This document shows, one piece after another, positions 6,568 to 13,342 of a stretch of DNA of 23,653 bases. The notes beneath the pieces are model-generated. The model worked only from the letters and a program-made list of their open reading frames with translations. It was not told the origin of the DNA and ran no database searches. This stretch comes from a virus, in the IMG/VR virus record IMGVR_UViG_3300010153_000119, positions 1 to 23,653 of that record. The stretch is one strand, 5' to 3'. Within the stretch, counting starts at the first letter, position 1. Each line of letters begins with the position of its first letter. The position numbers were made by a program, and so were the translations under genes.

Positions 6568-8988
6568 CTAAATTACTCGACGCCTCGCGAGTATTCTATC
6601 GCTCCGCTCGTTACTTAAAAAAATATCATCACCGACAAGGCGCCCGCTTACTTGCATACGTCCCGAACCGCCTCCGGCCATATCCATAAAGCGCCCCATT
6701 TTTTCAAAAGGAACCACGAACTCGCCACGGCTTGCCGGGTTCTCACCGACGAGGGCGAGAGTAGGACCTAAAACCGCGCCCCCTGAGGCCATTTTTACGG
6801 CGCTAAATAACCCCGCCGCAATAGCTGGGGCGGCGGCCGACTTAGCTAAACCGCTCGCGCCGTTAGTCGCTAAGTTCTCAAGGCTCGGAGCCATAAAGTT
6901 CGTAATTAAGTGGCCTATCGTTAAGCTAATAAGTTGCTTAACGAGTTGCATAGCTAAGGCCTTAAACGCCTCGCCGAAAGACTTAGCCCCCATAATAGCG
7001 TCGGCGAACGCGTCGCCGACTTGGTTAATAGCCTCACCGGCGGCGGTTCCGAACTCAGTATATAAGTCGGTTAAATCTCTTATATTTTGCCCCTCCTCCT
7101 CGCCACCGTCAGAGCCTAAAAAACCACTATCGCCACCGTCGCCACCGTCGCCACCGTCCACACTTGGGGCGCCTCCACCATATCCACCACCACCACCACC
7201 ACCAAACAAGCCCGAGACTTTTCCCTTTAACCCGTCGAACCCTTCGCCCATCATCGCAAAGTAATCGGTGCCAGCGTCCTCAGCGTCCGACTGGTCGCTT
7301 AGTAAGCCGTCAAAAAACTCGCCGGCGGCGTCAGAAATTCCACTCAAAAAACCTTGAACGTCGGACTCTATTCCGAGGGCCTTCATAACGACGTCAATTA
7401 AATAGCCCACTTGTTCAAACATAAACATAAAAGAGTCGACTATTGCCTTGACTATTAAAATAAGAGTGTCAAGGATACCACGTAAAAAACCTTTCCAATC
7501 GCCTTTAAATAATTTTACAAAAGAACCGAGCAAAGTCCCGACGGCTTTAAAAACCGTATCAAATAACCCGGTAAAGTGAACAAAAACCAACTCCAAACCT
7601 TTAAGAATATCCTCGCCCCAAGCGTCCCAAATTGCTAGAATCAACTCGACGACGACGTTAAAAAGTCCAACTATAAACCCGACGAATTGATTAACGGCGA
7701 AAAGAACCGAGTCTAAAAAACTCGTCCCGGGTCCCTCGGTAAAATATTCGACGAGGGTATTCCAGTTTGTATATATTAAATAAGCGGCGCCACCAATAGC
7801 GGCGGCGGCGGCTACAATAGGGAGCGAAATAGAGGCGGCCACACTTGCGACGACGCTTAAAATAGTCGATAATTTTCCAAGGATAAAAACCGCCGGGCCA
7901 ACGGCCGAGGCGATTCCTATAATATTTAAAATCTGTTCTTTTTGCTCTTTACTTAGCGCCGAAAATTTACCAGCCAAACCGCTCACAAAGTCGCTAAGTC
8001 TCTCAATTTTCGGGAGTAGTAACTCACCGAACGAAATAGCTAAACCCTCGACGGCGCTTTTAAGTTCTAAAATTGCGCCTTGTGTGGTTCCTTTTAATAC
8101 GTCGGCGGCCTTTTGTCCGGCGCCGTCGGCCTTTTCTAATTTATCGTAAAACTCGGCCGTCTTATCTCCAGCGTTGGCGAGTATGGGGTTAATTATTTGC
8201 GCCCTTTTCCCGAGTAATTCAAGGGACCCCTCAAAATCGAACGAACCCTCGGCAATTTGTTTTAAAGTTTCTTTAACTGGTAAGCCGGCCGCCCTTATTT
8301 CGGTGAGGGCGATTTTTAATTTAGTTCCGGCGTCGCTCCCGGCGATTCCGTTGTTGGCCATTATACCAAGGAGGCTAGTCGTCTCCTTTAAATCTAAACC
8401 GGCGGCGTGAGCAACGGGGCCGACTTTTTCCATTGAGGCCGTAAACCGCCCAAGGTCGAGGGCTGAGTTACCAAAGGCGACGGCCATAACGTCGGTAACA
8501 TTCGTCGCCTCTTTTGCATTTAGTTCAAATTGTGCAAGGGTACGCCCAACCGATTCAGCCGTCTCGCTAAGGTCCTCGTCGAACGCTTGCGAGAGGTTCA
8601 AAATCGCCCCCTCCATTTCAACAATTTCGCCCGGGTCGACGCCTAACTTAGATAATTCAAGTTGTAAGCCGGCCACTTGTGAGGCGCTGAACGCCGTCGT
8701 CCGTCCGAGTCTTTTCGCCTCGCTTTCAAGTTTTGCGAGTTCGCCCTGAGTAGCGGAACCGGCTACGGCTTGCACCTTAGCCATTGCGAACTCAAAGTCT
8801 ACGGCGGTCTTTCCAGCGATTCCAGCCAAGGCCCCGAGCGGAGCCGTGACGCCCATAGTTAAGGAACGCCCGGCCGACGTCATAGACGCCCCGAACTTTT
8901 TAAACTGTTTCGACGCTCGAGTTAGTCCCCTCGTAAATTGTTTCGAGTTGAGGCCTAAAATTAGGGCGAGTTTACTGGTCCGAGCCAT
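6568..8988 (-). CDS. Tail tape measure protein
   Basis: The N-terminus has the tape-measure start LILGLNSKQFTRGLTRASKQFKKFG followed by helical Ala/Gly-rich sequence, and residues 60-330 resemble the TP901-type phage tail tape measure domain (AVDFEFAMAKVQAVAG, TAFSASQVAGLQLELSKLG, GSDAGTKLKIALTEI). Several hydrophobic segments lie between about residues 350 and 520, as is usual for proteins that enter the host membrane during DNA injection. A Gly/Asp-rich linker with an uninterrupted run of Gly and GGD repeats spans about residues 590-635. At 806 aa the length rule of roughly 1.5 angstrom per residue predicts a tail near 120 nm. It overlaps the frameshift product of the chaperone gene by 17 bases and is followed closely by the hub gene. 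Confidence 0.93.
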   Translation of the reverse strand: MARTSKLALILGLNSKQFTRGLTRASKQFKKFGASMTSAGRSLTMGVTAPLGALAGIAGKTAVDFEFAMAKVQAVAGSATQGELAKLESEAKRLGRTTAFSASQVAGLQLELSKLGVDPGEIVEMEGAILNLSQAFDEDLSETAESVGRTLAQFELNAKEATNVTDVMAVAFGNSALDLGRFTASMEKVGPVAHAAGLDLKETTSLLGIMANNGIAGSDAGTKLKIALTEIRAAGLPVKETLKQIAEGSFDFEGSLELLGKRAQIINPILANAGDKTAEFYDKLEKADGAGQKAADVLKGTTQGAILELKSAVEGLAISFGELLLPKIERLSDFVSGLAGKFSALSKEQKEQILNIIGIASAVGPAVFILGKLSTILSVVASVAASISLPIVAAAAAIGGAAYLIYTNWNTLVEYFTEGPGTSFLDSVLFAVNQFVGFIVGLFNVVVELILAIWDAWGEDILKGLELVFVHFTGLFDTVFKAVGTLLGSFVKLFKGDWKGFLRGILDTLILIVKAIVDSFMFMFEQVGYLIDVVMKALGIESDVQGFLSGISDAAGEFFDGLLSDQSDAEDAGTDYFAMMGEGFDGLKGKVSGLFGGGGGGGYGGGAPSVDGGDGGDGGDSGFLGSDGGEEEGQNIRDLTDLYTEFGTAAGEAINQVGDAFADAIMGAKSFGEAFKALAMQLVKQLISLTIGHLITNFMAPSLENLATNGASGLAKSAAAPAIAAGLFSAVKMASGGAVLGPTLALVGENPASRGEFVVPFEKMGRFMDMAGGGSGRMQVSGRLVGDDIFLSNERSDRILARRRVI

Positions 8989-9322
8989 TGCGTTTTTTTA
9001 GGTTTTTTGTCATAGACTCCGCAAAGTCTTTAATGTTTTGAGCGTCTAAATTTTCACTTTCTTTTGTTGGTATATCGTAAGGGTAAAAGTCGGCCGGTTT
9101 AGTTGGTGGCTTGCCTTTTCCTTTATTTATATTTACTAAGAGGGCGCAAATTGTGGCCGTATGTTGCCACCTTATACGCTCCTCGGTTTCGTGTCGGTAT
9201 TGAAACGCCGCCACTTCGCCGAAAGTCATCTCCCAAAAGTCGCGCGGTAAAATTCCAGTTTTGAGAGCGTTATAATAAAACTCTCGCCAGTTGGTCGGGG
9301 CGGTTGAGGACCCCGGGGCTAG
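8972..9322 (-). CDS. Tail assembly chaperone extension (T part), made by -1 frameshift
   Basis: This open frame has no credible start of its own and continues the 9319-9675 gene after a -1 shift at GGGAAAC. The shifted product would read ...DETPGN-LAPGSSTAPTNWREFYYNAL... and total about 234 residues. The extension contains WREFYYNALKTGILPRDFWEMTFGEV, a short helical pattern typical of the C-terminal (T) domain of lambda-like GT proteins and of the small 'phage tail assembly chaperone' family that senses the tape measure protein. It ends 17 bases inside the tape measure gene, the normal position. The N-terminal 59 codons of this frame upstream of the shift are the shadow of the chaperone frame (basic, Gly/Arg-rich, not protein-like). 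Confidence 0.85.
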   Translation of the reverse strand, partial: LAPGSSTAPTNWREFYYNALKTGILPRDFWEMTFGEVAAFQYRHETEERIRWQHTATICALLVNINKGKGKPPTKPADFYPYDIPTKESENLDAQNIKDFAESMTKNLKKRNGSDQ

Positions 9323-9675
9323 TTTCCCGGGGTCTCGTCCTCCTTTTTCGTTACTGGTCCAGTCATTGACGCGACTATCTTCTCGGCGTATTTTGCGAGG
9401 CGTTGGTCGTCCTCGCAAGTGTGCGCCGCCCAAGTGGAAAAGTTTGGCAAAGCCTTTCGAGTTTTGCCACCTCTCTCGAGGTAATTCACCGCCCCCCAAT
9501 ATAAAACCCTCGGAATAAACCCGAGAGGGTTGTCTTTCATCTCTTTATCAAAATCGTTTAATCCGATTCCCTCGTTTTCTGTTAAGAGTCTAAAAGCGTT
9601 CATATTTATAAGGCAAGTAAATTTTTTTTCTCCGACTTGGATTTCAAAGGAGCCTCTTAATTCATTTAAAGACAT
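9319..9675 (-). CDS. Tail assembly chaperone (G-type, unshifted product)
   Basis: A 118-aa protein between the tail tube and tape measure genes, the invariant place of tail assembly chaperones. The N-terminal MSLNELRGSFEIQVGEKKFTC is a beta strand pair of the kind that opens gene-transfer-agent-type tail assembly chaperones, followed by an INMNAFRLLTENEGIGLNDF helix and PLGFIPRVLYWGAVNYLE. In this family the short form coats the tape measure during assembly and the frameshifted form links it to the tail tube subunit. The stop codon TAG immediately follows the slippery GGGAAAC. No start ambiguity is apparent. Confidence 0.85.
   Translation of the reverse strand: MSLNELRGSFEIQVGEKKFTCLINMNAFRLLTENEGIGLNDFDKEMKDNPLGFIPRVLYWGAVNYLERGGKTRKALPNFSTWAAHTCEDDQRLAKYAEKIVASMTGPVTKKEDETPGN
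9322..9331 (-). promoter_or_regulatory. Programmed -1 ribosomal frameshift site
   Basis: On the - strand the last zero-frame codons are ACC CCG GGA AAC TAG. G GGA AAC fits X XXY YYZ exactly and differs from lambda's GGGAAAG only in the last base. An overlapping C CCG GGA heptamer also fits. ACCCCGG upstream can pair with CCGGGGT just downstream, placing the slippery bases in a hairpin loop. The -1 frame is open for 116 codons beyond it. Confidence 0.85.
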
Positions 9676-9725
9676 TGTTATTATTTTTTAGGTTTCCCCA
9701 AAAATAAAAACAACCGCCCGAAATA

Positions 9726-10229
9726 TTAGGCTATAACTGAAAGCGCCCCGTCTCCTTTGAAAGTTACCGAGTAAGTGGCGAAGTCGTCGACCCCGGCGCT
9801 TGCCTCGATTGATTCAATGAAAGCGGTACCCGTATATCCTTTATTCGCGGTCCCACCGGCGGCGGTTGCGTCTTGGAAATAAATTCCGACTTTCGTCCCA
9901 GCGATAGCCATATCCATAAGGTTATTAAATCCGTGTTCGGTAGTTGCTGAGGCGCCTCCGTCCTCGTCGTCAGCCGTTGAAAGGTCGACGAGACCGTCAG
10001 CCGAAAGGCTAAAAGATGAAGTTCCCGCGAATGAGTTAATCGTTCCGCCGTTAGTCGCTAAAGTTCCGCCGCCGTTGACGGACTTGGTAGCCGTCTCGAC
10101 GGTTGCGTTATTGTAAGAAAGGGAGCAAGAAGTCGCAAGCCCGACAAGACGCAAAGCGTCCCCGCTCGCGGCGTTGTCGTTGTCAACAAATATGCCGACC
10201 TTGTTCCCTGATGTTGGTACTAATGCCAT
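9726..10229 (-). CDS. Major tail tube protein
   Basis: A 167-aa all-beta protein with very high Ala, Gly, Thr and Ser content and few Cys, typical of siphophage tail tube subunits of the TP901-1/lambda gpV group. Visible features: GNKVGIFVD opening strand, a CSLSYNNATVETATKSVNGG loop-strand region, SFSLSADGLVDL, and FATYSVTFKGDGALSV as the terminal strand pair, a common end of this family. Its position between the connector genes and the tail chaperone agrees. It is preceded by the 213-base gap with the phased TTAA element and a terminator-like hairpin, suggesting separately controlled high-level expression. Confidence 0.88.
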   Translation of the reverse strand: MALVPTSGNKVGIFVDNDNAASGDALRLVGLATSCSLSYNNATVETATKSVNGGGTLATNGGTINSFAGTSSFSLSADGLVDLSTADDEDGGASATTEHGFNNLMDMAIAGTKVGIYFQDATAAGGTANKGYTGTAFIESIEASAGVDDFATYSVTFKGDGALSVIA

Positions 10230-10307
10230 AATAAAAAAGGTTTAAAAATTTACTACAAAAGTCTAAAAAAAAACTCGTTTTATCTTGTCTTTGTGAAAGG
10301 TGAGCGC

Positions 10308-10337
10308 AAAAAAAAAGGCCCTCGGAAAAGGTTGGCC
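10308..10337 (-). terminator. Possible terminator upstream of the tail tube gene
   Basis: Read on the - strand, GGCC (10337-10334) and GGCC (10320-10317) can pair across a C/T-rich loop and are followed by nine T. The stem is short, so readthrough is likely. It lies about 40 bases after the phased TTAA element, the same spacing as the T-tract following the second copy. Confidence 0.4.
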
Positions 10338-10356
10338 CCGTTGGTTTTTTTACGTT

Positions 10357-10428
10357 CTCAACTTTTTAAGGGTCTAACACCTTAAAAGGGTTAAAGTCTC
10401 TTAAAACGCTTTAAAATACGTTTTAAGG
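10357..10428. repeat. Phased TTAA element, copy 1
   Basis: About 70 bases in the gap between the zinc-ribbon and tail tube genes match 22316-22387 in the same orientation, with about 12 mismatches by eye. Read on the - strand, TTAA boxes have centre spacings of 12, 10, 10, 9 and 16 bases. It starts just after the stop codon of the upstream gene, as does copy 2. The periodicity suits a multi-site protein-binding array. Confidence 0.7.
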
Positions 10429-10442
10429 CTATTTGCAAAATT

Positions 10443-10628
10443 TTACAAAACTTGCCCGGTTGAGTTACTTTTGAAGCTAGGAAAGCCCTTTTTTTCGCTT
10501 ATCATTTTAAGCGGTTCGCCACACTTTTCACAGTCTAAATCTGGGCGGGCTTTTCCGTCAATTACTCGGACTGTATACTTTAAAAATTCGATTTTTTTCT
10601 TATCGCAAGAACACAAAAAAGTTGCCAT
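10443..10628 (-). CDS. Small zinc-ribbon protein (61 aa)
   Basis: Cys 6 and 8 (FLCSCDKKK) and Cys 33 and 36 (DCEKCGEP) form two knuckles about 25 residues apart, the pattern of a one-zinc ribbon; the first pair is C-x-C rather than C-x-x-C. The rest is basic with beta-like spacing (FLKYTVRVIDG). It lies between the tail completion and tail tube genes in the late operon, so a structural, assembly or RNA-binding role is possible; none can be assigned. The start ATG is 4 bases after the upstream stop. The phased TTAA element begins 15 bases after its stop. Confidence 0.75.
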   Translation of the reverse strand: MATFLCSCDKKKIEFLKYTVRVIDGKARPDLDCEKCGEPLKMISEKKGFPSFKSNSTGQVL

Positions 10629-10632
10629 TTTT

Positions 10633-11046
10633 TTATATAACGTCGACGGCGGTATGTTGAATTAAAATATTAAAAGAGGCCTCCGTTACGAATATATTTC
10701 CCTCCTCTATTATATCGGTCCGTAAATCTAAAATAACACACTTTTGAATTAAGTAAGTATTCGAGCCGACAGTTTTCGAACCGCTTAAACCGTCGAGGGC
10801 CGTCCTTACTTTTTTCCCTATTCCTATCGACTCGCTCAAAGTTTCACTTATTGAATAAACCGAAAAAGTGAACTCGTCGCCGTGCGAACTTTTCCCCATA
10901 GTCTCGCGAAAGTTGGCGCCACTTTGCTCGATAAAAACCGCCGGGAGGGCGGTCCCTTGTTCTCGGATATAAGGGTAAACCTCAGCGCCGACCGAAGTCG
11001 TAAGGGCTGAGTCGTTTTGTAGTTCGCTATAAATTAAGTCCAGCAT
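10633..11046 (-). CDS. Tail completion/terminator protein (DUF3168, gp17-like)
   Basis: A 137-aa protein with the pattern of HK97-type tail completion proteins: an N-terminal helix (LDLIYSELQND), a loop with YPYIREQGTALPAVFIEQSG, a strand HGDEFTFSVYSISETLSESIGI, the helix GKKVRTALDG and terminal beta strands. In this family the protein caps the tail tube and joins it to the head. Gene order (after the gp10-like gene, before the tube) agrees. Its start overlaps the stop of the gp10-like gene by one base (TAATG), so translational coupling is likely. Confidence 0.82.
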   Translation of the reverse strand: MLDLIYSELQNDSALTTSVGAEVYPYIREQGTALPAVFIEQSGANFRETMGKSSHGDEFTFSVYSISETLSESIGIGKKVRTALDGLSGSKTVGSNTYLIQKCVILDLRTDIIEEGNIFVTEASFNILIQHTAVDVI

Positions 11047-11558
11047 TATTTCGGTGCGTTTTTATTCCAATAGTCGGCGATAAATTTGTCGCTCTTTTCA
11101 ATTATTCGCGCTTGAATTTTTGGGCCGTAAGCGTCGACGGTTCTCTTAACGAAAAATTGTCCTTTCGTTCCGCCGTGTTTAATGTTTGCCGTCTGAATTA
11201 AACCCGAACCACTTGGATAAGTAAATCGCCCGGAGGTCGTGCGGTCGCCTCCCTTAGTTCCTAACTCGGCAAAGTGAGCATAAACGGCTCGCTTATTGCC
11301 TTTGTATCGAGGGCCTAACCTCGCCAGCCACTCGCCTCGCCTTTTCCATACTACCGTCGCGATAGATTTCTGAAGCCGTCCGGTCCTTTTCGGAGCCTTG
11401 GACCGCATAGCGTTATAAGCCGGGCGCAACGCTTGGCGCATAATTTTACCGAGCGCCTTACGTTGTGGCAAGTATTCCATACCTTTAAAAAGTCGGACGA
11501 GAGCCTTATTAGCTAAGGGGTCGAGTTTTGCGTGAACGCTTGCGCCTTGCCCTCTCAT
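11046..11558 (-). CDS. HK97 gp10-like head-tail/tail component protein
   Basis: A 170-aa basic protein with the gp10 family signature: helix LGKIMRQALRPAYNAMRSKAPKRTGRLQKSI (residues about 41-70), where APKRTGRL is the family's most conserved motif, followed by GPRYKGNKRAVYAHFAELGTK (strand and AHFAELGT) and a C-terminal helix after FVKRTVDAYGPKI. It functions at the neck or tail-completion stage. Its length is slightly above the usual 110-150 residues. The start is 2 bases past the end of the adaptor gene. Confidence 0.88.
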   Translation of the reverse strand: MRGQGASVHAKLDPLANKALVRLFKGMEYLPQRKALGKIMRQALRPAYNAMRSKAPKRTGRLQKSIATVVWKRRGEWLARLGPRYKGNKRAVYAHFAELGTKGGDRTTSGRFTYPSGSGLIQTANIKHGGTKGQFFVKRTVDAYGPKIQARIIEKSDKFIADYWNKNAPK

Positions 11559-11560
11559 TT

Positions 11561-12664
11561 TTATTCTCGGTCGCGTTTTTCGGTCGTAATTTTTAGCCCA
11601 ACTTTTCGCCCTATCTCTTGAACGCCCGTTACATAGTAGTAAGTCCCGATTTTTTTAAGTGAAATATCTGTAACAGTTACATCTGTGTTAGTATTTGCTT
11701 TCCCAAGAATAAAATCAGAGGTTGCACCCCCTACAATATATTCAACGTGTGTTCCGACATCCCTACTCATTGCTGCAGATTGTCCAGTTAACCCAATATC
11801 ACCACCATTGTATTCAACAATAGTGTACGTAAATTTATATGATTTACCCGATTCAAATACACTTGATTGAGATATTTTTGCTTGACCGTTTGCCGCCCCG
11901 TTTGTAATTTTTACACCTTGACTATTAAATTCAACACCACCATCGTTATCCGTATAAACAGTCCAATTTTCGCCGAGTTCCTGAACTACAACGTCTTTTA
12001 TCTCAAACGTGTTTGCTGTTTCTTCTCCAGTTGCTAAAACACCGCCAAATGCTACGCGAATTCCATTGCCCTCCGTGACAACATTATTTTGAAAAAATGT
12101 ATATGTAACAAATTCACCCGTGACAACTTGGTTAAAGATATTATTGTAACCAATACCGCCATACATAGCACCTGTACCCGTTAATCGCTTTGCTGTAAAA
12201 GTTACTTTGTAAGAACGAACACCAATATCAATAACATTTTGTGAAACGCTCCAATTGTTTCCCGTACTTGTTAAACTACCTAAACCCGTAATAGTCGCGC
12301 TACCTCCGTTAATTGTTGACGAATGTAATATCCAATTTGAGTTAGGTGAAGGAAAGCTTCCGTCTAGTATTTTTGTTGTGCTAGTTGCATTGAAATTTTT
12401 GTTAGTTATCAACTCTTGTATGGTCGAGTCACTTGTTTTTATTCGATAACGACTATCGAAGTCGCTACGGTGGCGAATAATCCACTCAGTTCGAACGACC
12501 TCGACAACTTGGCCGCCGCTTGTAACCTCTGAGGCGACGCGGTCGATTTTTTTCGCCCAAACGTCGGCGAGTTCGGTCCACGTTTCTATCGGTTGACCGA
12601 ACGAGTCGCGCGTAGTTGTCAACGTTTCTAGCGTGACTTTTCTATCTAGTTGCCCGGCGTTCAT
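11561..12664 (-). CDS. Head-tail adaptor (HK97 gp7/SPP1 gp16-like) with a large inserted domain pair
   Basis: Residues 1-76 read as a standard head-tail adaptor: MNAGQLDRKVTLETLTTTRDSFGQPIETWTELADVWAKK, with SEVTSGGQVVEVVRTEWIIRHRSDFDSRYRIK. The final approx. 28 residues (YYYVTGVQEIGRKVGLKI) are the normal C-terminal strand and helix. Family length is about 110; this protein is 367. The extra approx. 265 residues (about 78-342) split the family in one loop, before the last hairpin. They form two Ser/Thr/Gly/Asn-rich beta-sandwich-like modules ending in similar segments (NTFEIKDVVVQELGENW and TDVTVTDISLKKIG), as in carbohydrate-binding or jelly-roll modules. The DNA of the insert (about 11636-12436) is clearly more A/T-rich than its neighbours. 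The gene abuts the connector stop codon. Confidence 0.85.
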   Translation of the reverse strand: MNAGQLDRKVTLETLTTTRDSFGQPIETWTELADVWAKKIDRVASEVTSGGQVVEVVRTEWIIRHRSDFDSRYRIKTSDSTIQELITNKNFNATSTTKILDGSFPSPNSNWILHSSTINGGSATITGLGSLTSTGNNWSVSQNVIDIGVRSYKVTFTAKRLTGTGAMYGGIGYNNIFNQVVTGEFVTYTFFQNNVVTEGNGIRVAFGGVLATGEETANTFEIKDVVVQELGENWTVYTDNDGGVEFNSQGVKITNGAANGQAKISQSSVFESGKSYKFTYTIVEYNGGDIGLTGQSAAMSRDVGTHVEYIVGGATSDFILGKANTNTDVTVTDISLKKIGTYYYVTGVQEIGRKVGLKITTEKRDRE

Positions 12665-13276
12665 TTAATAGATACGTTTAAGACTTTTAACTAACGACTC
12701 AAAGGCGAGAGGCATAACGTAAGGCTTAAACCCGCCACTCGTTACCGCTTGGCGGTTTTCATAAAGGTGTGTTAAATAGATAAGACAGCAAGCAATAAAC
12801 GCCCTCGGGACTTGGTCGGCTGAGGCGCTCAGGGTATCAACCTCGGCCGTCTGAGTAAACCCAAAAATAAAAGGATAAGCGATATCATTCGCCACGTTAC
12901 TCGGTCCCGTTACGTCTTTTTTAACGCTTAAAATTGAGGGACTCGTTGCCTTATGTAGATAAAAATCTGAAGCGTCTAAAGTTGTCAAACTCCCGGCGTG
13001 AGTTTCGGCGTAATATTTCGCCGAGTTTACCGCCGACGCTTTAAACGGTAATTCTATAAACTCCGGGAACTCTTTAAAATGAACGTCCACAGTACCGGCG
13101 ACAAATATCCGGCCCGTTATTTCTTGGACGTAACGAATAGCCGCCTCAGCTAATAAACTGACGTGAGTCCTATCGGTCCCGCTTGCGCTTATATCTATGC
13201 GAAGATGTTCCTCGACGACTGTCTCGCCTCCGAGGACCGTAAAGGGGTCGACCGTGAACTTTTTGACTACTCTCAT
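12665..13276 (-). CDS. Head-tail connector protein (gp6-like, DNA packaging)
   Basis: About 203 aa from the ATG at 13276 (MRVVKKFTVDPF). An upstream in-frame ATG at 13327 would add 17 residues coded through the terminator stem, so it is unlikely. The sequence fits the HK97 gp6 fold: an EEHLRIDI segment followed by LLAEAAIRYVQEITGRIF (helix), a beta module with VDVHFKEFPEFIELP and FYLHKATSPSI, and the final helical part QVPRAFIACCLIYLTHLYENRQAV, the strongest family signature. The protein forms the ring below the portal. The strong terminator after the second capsid gene lies just upstream, so its mRNA level is probably lower than that of the capsid genes. Confidence 0.85.
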   Translation of the reverse strand: MRVVKKFTVDPFTVLGGETVVEEHLRIDISASGTDRTHVSLLAEAAIRYVQEITGRIFVAGTVDVHFKEFPEFIELPFKASAVNSAKYYAETHAGSLTTLDASDFYLHKATSPSILSVKKDVTGPSNVANDIAYPFIFGFTQTAEVDTLSASADQVPRAFIACCLIYLTHLYENRQAVTSGGFKPYVMPLAFESLVKSLKRIY

Positions 13277-13282
13277 TATCTT

Positions 13283-13325
13283 AAAAAAAAGAAAACCACC
13301 CCGGCCCAATTGCCGGGGCGTTTTC
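13283..13325 (-). terminator. Strong terminator/attenuator after the capsid genes
   Basis: On the - strand GAAAAC, a one-base bulge, CCCCGGC, loop AATTGG, GCCGGGG, two bases, GTTTTC and then eight T form a 13-bp interrupted stem with a good T-tract. It lies between the second capsid gene and the connector gene. In a continuous late operon this would reduce downstream expression relative to capsid protein. Confidence 0.85.
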
Positions 13326-13342
13326 AAAAGGTTAATAAACTA

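Noticed and set aside
7164-7230. CCACCACCACCACC-type microsatellite and a histidine-rich + strand frame
   Set aside because: It is the complement of the Gly-rich linker of the tape measure protein; the + strand frame is a shadow with no leader or family resemblance.
8972-9499. Independent 175-aa gene starting at ATG 9499
   Set aside because: The first 59 codons form a basic, Gly/Arg-rich sequence antagonistic to a folded protein and coincide with the zero-frame chaperone; the phase and slippery site show it to be a frameshift extension.
13277-13327. N-terminal extension of the connector protein from ATG 13327
   Set aside because: These codons run through the strong terminator hairpin and its T-tract; the ATG at 13276 gives the normal family N-terminus.
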